A stretch of 64,000 nucleotides of DNA. Source: Bidens hawaiensis (Eukaryota; Streptophyta; Magnoliopsida; Asterales; Asteraceae). The translations under genes and the position numbers were made by a program. Shown here piece after piece: positions 1 through 10,960 of this stretch. Numbering within the stretch: the first letter of the stretch is position 1; every line of letters begins with the position of its first letter. Below the pieces are notes generated by a model. The model ran no database searches. It was given only the letters and a program-made list of their open reading frames with translations, and was not told the DNA's origin. The stretch lies in assembly GCA_021521415.1 (NCBI GenBank), contig JAIQDT010007678.1, positions 1 through 64,000 on the forward strand. The letters are read 5' to 3'.

Positions 1-1125
1 AAAGTGGTTGTGAGAGAAGGAGATAGAAAATGTTACTGTTCATAGTTAAATTTGGAGAAGCACACTGTTCACCTCTATAATTTTTTAATGTTTTTTAAAG
101 TGGTTGTGAGTGAAGGAGAGAGAAAAGATAATGATAAAAGTATAAAGAAAATATTATTTAATTGAAAATGAAAGAGAAAAAATAGTGTTTTTAATGTAAT
201 TATAGAGATGAAGATGAAGAATGGACTGGGAATGCTCTGATACCGATATATATCTTCTTCTCATTCAATTAAAGCAATTTTAAGTGGGAGGTACTGACAT
301 TGATCGATTTTGGTTTTTCATATTAGGGTTTTGTTTAATGTTAAAGGGCAATATTGTCAATATAAAAATATATAATAAGAAATGGGAAACATGTGATTAA
401 ATTTTAGGTTAGGTATATATGTATTTAAGAATTAAAAAGGGGAAATATACAATTATCCATATTTTATTAATATCACTTTATTATACTTATTATTTTACTT
501 TATTTTATTACTAGCTTTATAATTTGTGTGATGCACGGAATGCTTAAAAAAATACAATTAAGCTATAGAAATGAAATGATTATATATATATATGTGTGCG
601 TGTGTGTATACAAAATCAAATTTAAAGGCTTATAAGTTCAAATTATATTTTCTAATGTAATATTCATACGGTACATGGGTATATTCTCACACAATTTTTT
701 CATAATCACGAAAAAGAATGCACATGTTGATTTTATAAGTTATAATTATATATATTTTTTAATGAAATAGCGAATTCTAATAAAAGTTGATAACCATTAC
801 GAATGAAATAAAAAAAATATCATATATAAAATTAGCATAAATAAAAAATGCGTTTGTATTACAGTTTCAAAGAAATTGATGAAAACTTAATGGATCCATG
901 GAGGTAGAATGAATATATGAAAATAAAATTGTTATTTATTCATAATTTCTTCTTGTCTTTATTCTTAGACCTAAAAATATCGTTTTTTGAATTTTACCAT
1001 ATTCATCTCCTACACTCAAAAGTGTATATATTGATTTAATAAAAAAAGTAGATTTGATTTCATTAAATTTATTAAAATTTTGCTTATATTGAGATAAATA
1101 ACTGCATATTTTTAATCATTATAAT
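1..1125. other. AT-rich intergenic DNA, no gene seen
   Basis: I see no convincing coding region here. A purine-rich stretch starting AAAGTGGTTGTGAG at position 1 recurs at position 97 with two differences, a short direct repeat about 96 bases apart. The rest is AT-rich with short TA and GT runs (about 580-610). Confidence 0.6.
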
Positions 1126-1273
1126 TTGGGTATTTAGTTATTTGATTAAAGGATAGATTGATATGCTTTGATTACACTGATATAAATATTTTTCAGCTTT
1201 TGCTGAAAAATATTTATATCAGTGTAATCAAAGCATATCAATCTATCCTTTAATCAAATAACTAAATACCCAA
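1126..1273. repeat. Perfect 72-bp inverted repeat (hairpin)
   Basis: Bases 1126-1197 and 1202-1273 are exact reverse complements, separated by a TTTT loop at 1198-1201. I compared every base of the two arms and found no mismatch. It could be a recent fold-back or MITE-type element, a small-RNA precursor, or a palindrome made by replication or assembly. No target-site duplication is obvious at its edges. Confidence 0.95.
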
Positions 1274-1794
1274 CACGAGAATATGACTACATTAATTCAA
1301 TAAAATTAATATGATAACTAAGACACTAACTATTTAAAAAACTAATTTATCCCATTCGATCTGAGCCAATTCATTAGAACTCAACCTAAAAAAGTAAATG
1401 TTAGAACCATTTCCCTTTTGAGGTGCTTACAGTCAAATCCACGGGGTTTGACTTCAACTGACCAGCCCTTTGAAGCCACATATAGCTTTAACATGATAGC
1501 AAGCCCAACATTAACATAGATGTTCCCCTTCAAGCCCAAGAATCGAAGATGTAACCCGTTAAACAAATTGCCATTCAACTGGTTTGCCACTTGAAGACCT
1601 GCAACATGGTAATTTGGGGTATAAAGTTATGCAATTAAGTTACTCTACCATTAAGAGAAACGCTCTATGCATTACACTGGGAGAAACAGGTGATTAGAAA
1701 CAGATGCTAACATTGAAATAGAAAGTAATTACAGAATATTGCCCTTTCACGGTTGGCATAAGCCAGTGTAATGTTGATATGCAAATCCATAACT

Positions 1795-2235
1795 ATAGGG
1801 GTGTAAATAACTAAATGAGTTAAGCTAAACCCAAGCTCCCCTGAAAGGACAAAAATTGGTGATGGGTCATTTGCACGAAAACGAAAAAAACCGAACTACA
1901 ACTGAAATAAACAACATAACCAAACCAAATAAAAAACCGACGGTTTGATATTTATGATTTATTAAAAAACCGATTTATCGGTTTGGTTTTGCTAACAACC
2001 AACCAAAAAAACTGAACCAGATTGACTGAAACTGAACCGAACAAACTGATTTAAATAAATCATTAATTAAAAAAATACACCTAAATTCATTATTTTGGGC
2101 CACTTTTTTTGTCCAAAATTTTCTAGCATGAATGGTAAAACCAAAACCAAACTGAACCCGTTGTGAAAACTAAAAGCCGAATTTTCAATTTTGGTTTTGT
2201 TTAAGCCCTAAACCGGCTCGTGAACATTGCTAATC
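1795..2235. mobile_element. Degenerate hAT-like MITE remnant, accgaacc-rich
   Basis: The stretch starts with TAGGGGTGTAAATAAC and is full of ccgaac / ggtttggtt words in both orientations. This is the composition of small non-autonomous hAT-like elements seen elsewhere in this window. I could not find a matched right end or target-site duplication, so the limits are approximate. Confidence 0.3.
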
Positions 2236-2277
2236 AGCATGGATCGGCCTGTAAAACTTAACTTAGAAAAGACGCAC

Positions 2278-2388
2278 CTTGTCACAAGAATATTCTAGCA
2301 TTACATTTGCTCCTAACCATAAGCACATGAAATTTGCATTCTCGATTTGGGCCCGGGCATAGATGCTTTCAGTTACTTCAAAATCCAT
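2278..2388 (-). pseudogene. Prefoldin subunit 3 exon fragment
   Basis: The minus strand encodes a block reading [19 protein letters not shown] followed by [17 protein letters not shown]. This matches the strongly conserved core of prefoldin subunit 3 (VBP1-like), the alpha-type subunit of the hexameric chaperone that passes unfolded tubulin and actin to the cytosolic chaperonin. The block ends in AAG followed by GTGCGT, a good plant splice donor, so it looks like the 3' end of a former exon. No AG acceptor lies directly upstream: the block is preceded by TTTTTATG. I found no other prefoldin exon nearby. A full plant subunit is about 190-200 residues and only about 37 are present, so this is a gene fragment or relic. 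Confidence 0.7.
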
Positions 2389-3342
2389 AAAAACATAGAG
2401 GAACAATGTATGCATCACCAAAAGGAATGCCTGTATAGAAAAAGTAGGCGCCCACGTAATCATAAAAAACAGAAGAACAGTGTATGTATCGCCAAAAGGA
2501 GCTTTTATTAGTATATCACAAGGTCCATACATTTCTTACTTACAGTAATATGTTTTGACATGAAGAGACAAATGCATCATGAACTGCCATGTGGCTTAGT
2601 TTCTCATACGTTGAGTGATACATGAGTAAGATGAGTACATACAAAAACACAAATTTTATCATGCTTTTGCCTTTACATGTATTTAGTGTATTCATGTCAG
2701 TTTATAAACTTCAACTATCAGAAAATAAATGTCTCGCCTCGCCTCTCCTAATTTCGTATGTCGGTGAATTTGTAGTCATCTAATATTCACGAGTTATGAG
2801 TCAAGTTGATATTGATCCCAATACCCTTGTAATTTATAAAGCTAATTATTAAATACGTGTCCGATATTTAGAGACAGTTATCTTTAGTTAGGTGTTTTCG
2901 TTTAGCACATTCAAAATGCATACAAATGAAACCAAAATTCGATGTGGAGCCTACTTACAAATGAGCTGTGGCATTAAACATGAAAGCTAAATTACTTATG
3001 GAATCATAAAAAAAGATGAATTAGAGTACAATAACTAACCTCATCCTTATCCTTTAGCTTGCAAAGTGGAAACATCTAACCACTTCTCGATATCCAAAAT
3101 CTTTGGCTAGTAGACACAAAGCAAACATGTAAATGTTTAGTTCAATTGAGAGAATAAGTAAGTTTTGTGATATGTATCATTAAATATAGAGATTACCTAA
3201 AGATCTCTTTATTGAGCAAGAAGTTTCATCTCAACCACTTTTTATTACTGAAGTCTGCACATGCAAATAAGTCAAAACAATCAATTAAAAGTACGTATAT
3301 TTATGGAAAGAACAAAGATAGGAAAGGAATTAACAAAAAAAA
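2389..3342. other. Intergenic, nothing recognised
   Basis: AT-rich sequence without a recognisable gene. Just upstream of the prefoldin fragment (about 2395-2500), a short imperfect direct duplication repeats a 'tgcatacattgttc' / 'tgtatgtatcgcc' type motif. Confidence 0.5.
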
Positions 3343-3862
3343 ATATATGTTTGGTTGGAGGTAATGGAATGAAGAGGGAATGGAATGGAAGAATGAATGG
3401 AATGAACAAGGGAATGAAATGGATCATTCCCATTCCTTTGTTTTGTTTGGTTAACCTATAGAAATGAAATCAATTATTAATTTTTATTGTTTGGTATCCA
3501 AAAAAATTGTAGAAATGAAATAAAAATAATAAAAACACTCGTATCTCAAAAAACTTTTTAACCAAAAAAAAAAAAAACCCTACAATGGTGACGGTGGTGA
3601 CGGCAGTGGTGGTGTCGGTGGAGTTGGTGGTGGTGCCAATGGTGGTGGTGGTGGTGGTTGTTAGGTGGTAGTGTTGTTGAGAAAGTAGGGTGAAGGAGGA
3701 ATGGAATGAAAAAAAGAAGGGGGGTTGGAAGGAATGGTTTTAATGGAATGGGATTCCATGTGTAATGGATGATTCCATTCCATTGAGCAACCAAATACCA
3801 CTTTTTTCATTCCTACGTAATGAATCATTCCATTGCTACTGTCAGTCCTGCATACCAAACGC
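3343..3862. mobile_element. Possible TIR MITE with GGTGGT minisatellite inside
   Basis: The left end reads TGTTTGGTTGGAGGTAATGG. The right side reads CCATTGAGCAACCAAATACC and then ATACCAAACG, so TTTGGT and GGAATGG words point inward from both ends. A GGTGGT/GACGGT trinucleotide-type repeat occupies about 3583-3670. The composition fits a non-autonomous TIR element, but exact ends and a target-site duplication were not resolved. Confidence 0.4.
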
Positions 3863-5635
3863 TACCATATAGTCAGCACAAACATCATGTTGCATCACTG
3901 ATAATGTTCATAATATACAACATGCGAATTCAATCAACAATATAGCAATCAATGAAATTGAAATAAATATATTGTATATGAAGTTGTCACCTATAACATA
4001 GTATCTAACTTGTTTTTCTTTAACCTCCATGGTCTCCTTTAAACTTCTGTTCTTTAAACTCCATGGTCCCTAACAAAATTTACTAATTTCCCATAACACC
4101 AAACTAATATCCGAAAACAATATCTCTAATTAGTCTGCAAAACTACTTATATCCCAAAAACAAATACTTAATTTACCATTAAACGTGATAAGTCTCATTG
4201 AAGCATAAAATCAAACACTCGCAAAATTACTAATTTCTCATAATAGTTCCGTAACACAAAAATCCTCGATTAAACCAATAATGTGGCTATGGTTCCAATT
4301 ATCAACTAAGAATAAATTAAATTATGAATATAAAACTGTATATGAAACAGAAATTGAACATACCATGGCTACAAATTTAAAATACCGATGAACAACTGCA
4401 GAAGGATTGTTTGATTGAATTGAAGGTTTGTGTAAAGTCGCCTGATTTAGTTCAGTTGAATGTGACTGATAGAAAAAAAAACCCAAGAATGACAAATAGC
4501 GGATGTTGAATTACTTCTCTGGTGTATACAAACCGAGCCGATATACCTTAGCTAATCGATCGATTAGAAGGAGAAGAATCGATTTATTCATAAAAAGTGA
4601 TTGCACCTTAAATTCATTCAATTCATTTTGTTCGTTGAATTCCACAATAGAGAGAGAGAGAGAGGTGCGTATATGAAGAAATTGAACCCGTAAAATAGGA
4701 ATTGGGAGATAACTGCAGTAGGTAACCGCCTGGAACACTACAATTTCGGAAGAAGGAAGATGAACACGTGAGTAAATGAGTAAAAGGAAGTAACTGCTTA
4801 TGCTTATCGGGGCTTGGGGCTAAGAATCAATCCTGGTTCTTATTGGACGGTCAGGTTTAAATTTCACTAAAGGCTTATCGGAGGGCTGAGAATCGATCTT
4901 GAATTTTTATCCGGTGGTCAGGTTTAAATTCCACTATATGGTAACCTATTAGTATAATTTCTTTCTCTCTCTTTAAATATGCGCACGTGGCCAAGGATTT
5001 AACGCATTCTCTTTCTTCTATGTCACACTCCACATCACCTTCACCTCTTCAAATGCATTATAAATGCAATGCATTGTGGAAGGTCTTAGATTTTCAATTT
5101 TCATTTTACTTTTGTAATAATGCTTGACGCATTTTTGTTGTTTACAAAAACTTTAGTTTGATTCACGTTTTTTTATAGTGATAGACAAACGACCACTACA
5201 CCCCCCCAATGAAAATAATTTCTTGGCTCGTCACTTGTTGATATCTTCTTGGGCATATCTTTTTCAGTTGTTATAGAAAGTGTCAATATCGTACCCATAA
5301 TGTAACAAACCAAGACTAAGGGGTTGTTTGGTAATTGCTGAGCCATTAAGTGCTGAATCATTAAGAGGTTTGAATGATTAAGATTTAAGAGACTTTGAGG
5401 CAGTAAGTGCTGAACCATTAAATGCTGTTTGGTTGAACCTCTGAATGACTGTGCAGAATAACTATTTTACCCTTCTGAACTATTTCGTACTTAATGAAAT
5501 ATATATGTTTAGTCAGAGCCCTTAATAACTGTATAAAATGACCAAACTTTCGTGGTTGAGCTATATCTACTTGACTACTTATTTATTCAATGGTTGAGTT
5601 TAAACCATCCTTGTATAGTCTCTTAGGTTCATAAA
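3863..5635. other. Intergenic with short local duplications
   Basis: No gene is supported. Two roughly 70-base direct repeats lie at about 4802-4940: 'gcttatcgg', then 'gaatc(a/g)atc', then 'ggtcaggtttaaatt(t/c)cact'. A MITE-like stretch at about 5318-5460 has GGGGTTGTTTGG and repeated 'ctgaaccattaa' words. The open frames here are low-complexity or fall in these repeats. Confidence 0.45.
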
Positions 5636-5806
5636 ACTATGATGATTTAGGGACTAAAAAATAATCTCAAAATACCATAACTACTGTGGCCCGAATAGTG
5701 TCGAAAATCAATACCCACTACTACAAAAACGACCTTTGTGAATGTCAAAATACCATTTAAAAATTATGATGATTCAGGGACTAAAAAATAATCTCAAAAT
5801 ATCATC
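5636..5806. repeat. 45-base direct repeats around a CACTA-like end
   Basis: A sequence starting 'atgatgatttagggactaaaa' (trimmed) near 5638 recurs near 5766 with few changes. Between the copies lies CACTACTACAAAAACGACC (from about 5718), which looks like a CACTA-type terminal inverted repeat. No partner end was found nearby, so this may be a solo end or a remnant. Confidence 0.35.
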
Positions 5807-6508
5807 TTTCGGTTGCTTTCGGATTTCGTTCTCGTTTATCATCTATGTAACATTTCGGGTTTTTACCATATTCGTTTGTTTTCATTTGTGAGTTTCTCAC
5901 ACCCCCTTTTCAACGTTTTATACTTTTGGGAGGTAGCATATATATCCTATCCAACCAAACTGTTTATTATATTCGTTTACAAAACTGCGATTCGTATCAT
6001 GGACTTGTGTATTTACTTGATTACTTGCTCAGAATTACTTGCTTATGGTTGCCTCAATAAGTATGATCATATGCCCATTTTGCACTCAGGATCATTTTGT
6101 TATGAGTGGAAAAGGGACCCCCGATTTGAGTACGTTGGTTGTTACCGAATGGAAAGGACATTGCGTGCACAATTATTACACTTGTTCATAGAATTGCATG
6201 GTTTTTACGTACTTATATAAAACTTGTGTGAACCCACCAACTATTCAATTAGTTGACCGTATTTATATATATGCTACAAGTACGATTATTAGAGGATGAG
6301 ATGGGTGAAGACACTAGAACTAGGATATTTAAATAATGGAAAAGTTGATGTTGGTTTTTATTTCCTTTCAATGTATTTGTTTATTAGAACACTTCTGTAC
6401 TTGCGATTTAAATGAATTAATGATAATATTGTCACGTAATAGTGTCACATGTTTTTGAGCAATCTCTATGTCACACTCGGGCATTTCCGCTTAAGCCGGT
6501 GTGTTACA

Positions 6509-6729
6509 CCTGAACTAAATATGAGCATGATCCACCTGTTTAAATTAGCCTAAAAACTAAGGCCACATTAATATATTTATCTTTGTCTCTATACATAAAA
6601 TTTTATGTAACATTGTAAATTTTGCATTTGTTTTTGAGAGTCATGTAAGGATGACCATCTTTTAGTTGAATTTGGTCAAACTTTCTCACTCACATATAGA
6701 GAAACGACCTTAGTTACAAACACTATTAT
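6509..6729. repeat. Dispersed repeat, copy 1 of 2
   Basis: This block starts with cctgaact(a/t)aatatgag and ends with a 'ctttctcactcacatatagag' type stretch and 'cacaaacactatt'. It recurs in the same orientation at about 12768-13026 with moderate divergence. The two copies are about 6.3 kb apart. I do not recognise the family. Confidence 0.6.
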
Positions 6730-6768
6730 TCTGTATTATTTTTCTCATTGTTGAGTAGCTTTATTACT

Positions 6769-7690
6769 TTTTTTTAACGACCAACAAAAAACATGATATT
6801 AAAATACTAGCAAGGGCTAGAACCATCAAACAAATATCCACTAACAACCGAAAACAAACAACAAACAAGGCACCAAACACACTACAAATGCACACAAACC
6901 TTTACACCCGAAAAGAGCACCAATCTTCCCAAGAGAGACTTCATTTTCTTCCTTTACTTTTAATCCAAAGGAACCCGATTACCTTAATTTCCTCCACCAA
7001 GCTTGAGATTTGAATCAGAGTTCCCGAATGGACTAGCGCGTTTCTCTTTTTCCACAAACACCATATAGCGATTAAACATATAGCTTGGAACACTTTTGCC
7101 GTCTCCTTTGATAATGAAGCGTATTTATATAGCTCCAACACATCTATAAAATTAAATAAGAAGAATGAAGGAAGCTTACACCATTGGGCAATAACGCTCC
7201 ACATGATTTGAGCAAGACCACATGAAACAAAGAGATGTTTTACCGATTTCTCCACCTCTCGACAAATTGGGCAAATAGACGAACTAACTGGAATATTCTT
7301 TCTTACCAAAGCGTCAAAAGTTGGTATCCGACCCAAAGCCGCGCGCCATGAAACAAAACCAACCTTCCTCGACAGCAACCTATTCCAATAAAAAATGAAA
7401 TCCATGACATGGGGTGAGGCCATCATTAGTTTTTCCTTTACATCTTTAATCGAAAATCAACCTTCACTACCAAATTCACAGGAGACCATGTCCTCCCCGG
7501 CCTGGCAACATACGGACCCCTTCACAAAACTTGGAGTAATTGTCTTAATTCCTTTATTTCATTCACCCCCACTGGCTCCCTAACCCACTCCCAACGGCTA
7601 TAAATCCAACCGTCAAGCATAAAGAGGCGATCAACAACCAAACAATCTTTAGCTTTCTCAAGTCAGATTAGATTAGGAATGATGACGTTT
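6769..7690 (-). mobile_element. 5'-truncated LINE (non-LTR retrotransposon)
   Basis: The minus-strand frame 7426-6941 (161 codons) has the reverse-transcriptase zinc-binding region of plant L1-type LINEs. It contains W-N-R-L-L-S-R-K-V-G-F-V-S-W-R-A, then PTFDALVRKNIPVS, then C-PICREVEKSVKHLFVSC and a tryptophan-rich tail (IWCLWKKRNALV). Further upstream (to about 7690), other frames encode DRLFMLDGWIYSRWEWVREP-like and FSIKDVKEKL-like pieces typical of the region before it, so the copy has frameshifts and a stop. Downstream, the minus strand ends in TTTGTTGGTCGTT plus a poly(A) run (plus-strand T-run at about 6769-6777), marking the 3' end. Catalytic endonuclease and RT domains are absent. 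This is an immobile remnant. Confidence 0.8.
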
Positions 7691-7996
7691 AATTAAGCGC
7701 AATTATAGTTTTTAGTTATGACTTTAACCCTAGTACTTTTTTTCCCGCATATATGAATTAATGAATTTAAAACAGAATTAATGAATTTAAAACATTTTTT
7801 GTAAGGGGAAAATGATTGATGAAGAAACGTACTTCTAGCGAGAAGCTAGGAAAAATAAGTACACAATTACCACTCCACCATATCTTGATTAAACTTACAC
7901 TACAGATCTTAATATTTTTTTAAGCAACTTTTTCGAGTTCATCTGTAACGGGATGGATTTCAATGGTTCTTAGTTATTATAAAGTTTTAGATCCAA
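7691..7996. other. Short spacer between LINE and SINE
   Basis: AT-rich spacer. 'gaattaatgaatttaaaaca' is repeated in tandem at about 7755-7795. No gene seen. Confidence 0.5.
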
Positions 7997-8130
7997 CTTG
8001 AAAATGCCTTATTGGTGGAAACCTCAACAACCGAGTAAAACCGCCCTCAAATGCAGGCATCGAGGTTTGAACCGGTGACCTCTCATAAGAGAAGCAACCG
8101 GCCTATCACTAAACCAGAAGCCCGTAATCT
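7997..8130 (-). mobile_element. tRNA-derived SINE-like copy A
   Basis: On the minus strand, an A-box-like TGGTTTAGTGATAGG (about 8115-8101) is followed about 43 bases later by a B-box-like GGTTCAAACCTCG (8073-8061). This is the spacing of an internal RNA polymerase III promoter. The sequence does not fold as a normal tRNA, so a tRNA-derived SINE fits best. Ends are approximate. Confidence 0.5.
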
Positions 8131-8818
8131 TACATTGCATTCTTGAGTTTTTTTATTTAAGGGTTTGGAAAAGAAAAGATAGGAAAATTTTTCTTGTTTT
8201 ATTCTTGAGTTTTTTTTATTAAAAGAAAAGAAAGAGAATGGAAAGAAAAATTAGGTCTGTTTCCTCCAAAACTTTCCTGCCAAATATGGTCGGATTGTGA
8301 AGGAAAGTTTATATATTACTAATTTACCCATCTTTTCCTTCCTATCTAACTCAAGAATGAGAGCATAATTGTAAAGTTACATTTTTTTTCCTATCTTTTC
8401 CTTCCTATCTAACTCAAAAATGTAATTAACACTTTCTTTTCTTTTATTTTATTTTAACTCGAGAATGTCTTTTAAGTACATAATTTCTTTTCCTTTCTTC
8501 TCTTATCCAATCTTATCATTTCTTTTTCTTGTATTTTAAACCCGAGAATGAAATATTAATGTATTCCTCACCCAAATAAATGAAATGGCCTTAATGTCAA
8601 CCAATTTAAACATGACCAGCGACTTTTATTAAACACCTTCTCGTTTTCTTCTTTTCATAATACCCCAAACGTCATTTGCGTTTAATACATCTGGATAACT
8701 AATCTTATCGTTTAGAAATAGATGACATGTGCCATCATGATATTGATTCGACATTTGTCTTGCTGATTGATAGTCTTTCTATCTGATTTCATTAAAGGAT
8801 GTTTGCCAATTGGTGGTA
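8131..8818. other. Intergenic, pyrimidine/purine-rich, no gene
   Basis: The stretch alternates 'ttcctatcttttcc' and 'aagaaaag' motifs (about 8150-8530), giving several weak direct and inverted repeats. It may be a decayed MITE. No coding region is supported. Confidence 0.4.
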
Positions 8819-9060
8819 CTTTTTTTTCTAAACGACCAACAAACATCGAATGTCTAAGTATTTCGTACGGGATGACTCAATGGCTAAAGGTCACCGTTAG
8901 CTGGCCCAACCCAGCTGTACGGAGCCCTTAAGCGCCTCCAAGTTATCTCTAGTTTCGGGGAAAACCCATCCGTCCGAAGGCTCACTAGTGGTAAACCTTA
9001 GGATCGAACTGAATATCACAAAGATCTCAGTCTTCCTTCGTTGAGCCACCCGTGTCCCAA
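8819..9060 (-). mobile_element. tRNA-derived SINE copy B with A-tail
   Basis: Read on the minus strand, the element begins TTGGGACACGGGTGGC. It has an A-box TGGCTCAACGAAGG (9049-9036) and, about 39 bases later, a B-box GTTCGATCC (9009-9001). It ends GTTTGTTGGTCGTTTAG plus eight A residues (plus-strand T-run from about 8820). Flanks GGTACTTTT (left) and GGTATTTTA (right) look like a slightly diverged target-site duplication. The 3' tail matches the tail of the LINE at 6769, suggesting that family mobilised it. Confidence 0.7.
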
Positions 9061-9549
9061 GGTATTTTAAGTGGGAATTGAACTTGAGTCTCTATTGAGA
9101 AACCAAATTCCCTACCACTTCACCTCATTAAAAGAACTTAGTTGATTAATATATGTAGAATTTGGATTTATGTAATAACTAAATAATTAAATATATGAGT
9201 AGCCGTACTTAGTACATGACTAGTTTATGTCATAACCAAATTCATGAATTATCTTATATTAAATTCATGCTTTAATTATTGAGTTGGATTATTTGTATGA
9301 GCACCAACACATGGCCATTTATTGCGGAGTGACCGGAAAACGAGAACAATAAATAACGAAAGGAGGTAATTTTTTTTTTCGAACTATAACTTTATAACAA
9401 TATCGAAAATCACTTCCTCCGCACCCGGAGAAAGCAACCAGCAAACACTAAAAAAAGCCTACATCAATCAAAACTTACGCCATTTCAACAATCTATATGT
9501 CTATTTTAAGTCTATACTTATACTAAAAAGACCTTTTGACTTTATATCC
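9061..9549. other. Intergenic, no gene seen
   Basis: AT-rich. It contains a T-run followed by 'cgaactataac' (about 9369), which may be the tail of another decayed SINE or LINE copy. Confidence 0.4.
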
Positions 9550-9557
9550 CTTACAAT

Positions 9558-10268
9558 TAGGGGTGCAAATGAGCCGAGCCCGAGCTTGACTAGGCTTAAG
9601 CTCGGCTTGTTTAACTTACGCAGAACTCGAGTTCGAGCTCAACTTATTTCGAGCTCTATTTCCAAAGCTCGAGCTTGGCTCGGACTTGACTCGTTTATTA
9701 TTTATCAATTATTTTTTATATAAATATAATTATTTTTATATACCATTTTCTATTATAGTTTTATGTATGAAATAATATATATTTATTCAGTTATTTTTTT
9801 TATTTTTTCATAACATTATATATTAAATATATATTTCTTAAAAATCATAAAAATAGCAAGCTCGTTTAGGCTCGCGAGCTGGCTCGAGCTCGATAAGTGA
9901 AGCTCGGGCTCGTTTATCAAACGAGCTTACTTTTAAGCTCGAGCAGTGGCGAAGCTTGGACTAAGACACCGGAGGGGCCGGACTCAAAATGTATACAAAA
10001 ATTCACAAACGATGGGGGGCCGGACTCAAATTTTCGGCCGAAAACGCCTAAATTTACACTACGCATAAAAAATTTCGGACCAAAACGGGTAAATTTACAC
10101 TACTACGAGAAAAAACCGGGGGGGGGGGGGGGGGGTTCCCGGGCCTTAAGTAAGCTTCGCTGGTGGGCTCGAGCTCGGGCTCAGGCTCAAATAAGCTCGG
10201 CTCGATCGAGCTTTTAAACGAGCCGATCTCGAGTAGATCGTGAGTATCTTGGCTCGTTTGCACCCCTA
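9558..10268. mobile_element. Non-autonomous hAT element with 8-bp TSD
   Basis: The left end TAGGGGTGCAAATGAGCC and the inverted right end (reverse complement TAGGGGTGCAAACGAGCC) form terminal repeats of about 21 bases with two mismatches. CTTACAAT occurs directly before (9550-9557) and after (10269-10276), an exact 8-bp target-site duplication diagnostic of hAT insertion. The interior is rich in gagctcgagctcg palindromes and has no transposase, so movement would need a partner element. A second element is nested inside (9944-10165). Confidence 0.9.
9944..10165. mobile_element. Small hAT-like element nested in the hAT MITE
   Basis: The ends read CAGTGGCGAAGCTT and AAGCTTCGCTGGTG, imperfect inverted repeats of 14 bases. 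The flanks are agctcgag (9936-9943) and ggctcgag (10166-10173), a 7-of-8 target-site duplication. The interior repeats 'aaatttacac' and 'ccggactcaaa' and has an 18-base G-run at 10118-10135. No coding capacity. The nesting shows it came later than its host element. Confidence 0.75.
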
Positions 10269-10616
10269 CTTACAATCTCTTCGATATACGTTATTTTATT
10301 TTTATTATTTTTACCAATAAAAGAACTTCCATTAAACAAAACCAATTACACAAACACAATCGAGAAGGTGCTGAGAAGGAACAACCCCTGTTACGTACAA
10401 ATTATCCCCGCTATTGGGAAATAAACATGTTTTTCTCTAATAGACAATGGCGTATGGGCACAATAAATAGTACCCTTCGGAAGATATGTCAAAATTTATG
10501 ATGATTAACCAATACTGACCGGTCTTGAGGGAATGGGAATGTCGATCTCTGATCATATAAGTTAAAGATGTAATGATTTAGTTAAAAAGAATACGGATAC
10601 AAAAACATTAGTTCTC

Positions 10617-10711
10617 TAATTTTTTTGAACGGCTAAATTACATCATATCTGTCTTTGACGAGGCTCAAACCCTCGCCACTAAGGAGAGCCATACCATATT
10701 AATACCCCACC
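10617..10711 (-). mobile_element. Truncated SINE copy C with TSD
   Basis: On the minus strand a B-box-like GGGTTTGAGCC is followed by GTAATTTAGCCGTTC and an A-run. The flanks CATTAGTTCTC (10606-10616) and CATTACTTCTC (10712-10722) match at 10 of 11 bases, fitting a target-site duplication. The A-box is missing, so the 5' end is truncated. Confidence 0.55.
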
Positions 10712-10960
10712 CATTACTTCTCCAAATAATAGTAATAGTAAAAGTGACGGGTGGAATTATATAGCCCAACAATATAGATTTATTGTCTTTTGTGTTGGAC
10801 TACCATATTTTTTTATATATATAATTGGAAGCAATAAGTACAAATGAAGTTGTCTTTGTGGGGCGGTGAAACCCATGATAGTGAAGGTTGTGATCCTAGG
10901 TTTGAATGCCCTTGCCGGTTCTATTTTTCCTTATTATCTTTTGTATTATGTTTATTTTCA

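Noticed and set aside
1381..1590. Minus-strand 69-codon frame (MANQLNGNLFNGLHLRFLG...)
   Set aside because: It reads like protein but matches no family I can name, has no visible splice partners, and could be chance.
5813..6220. 135-codon plus-strand frame after a TGTAACATTTCGGG motif
   Set aside because: Composition is not convincing for a gene. The TGTAACA...TGTTACA (about 5848-6514) ends hint at an LTR remnant, but the flanks do not match as a duplication.
7997..9060. tRNA genes suggested by A- and B-box matches
   Set aside because: No cloverleaf with an acceptor stem or anticodon arm could be drawn. A-tails and duplications fit SINEs instead.
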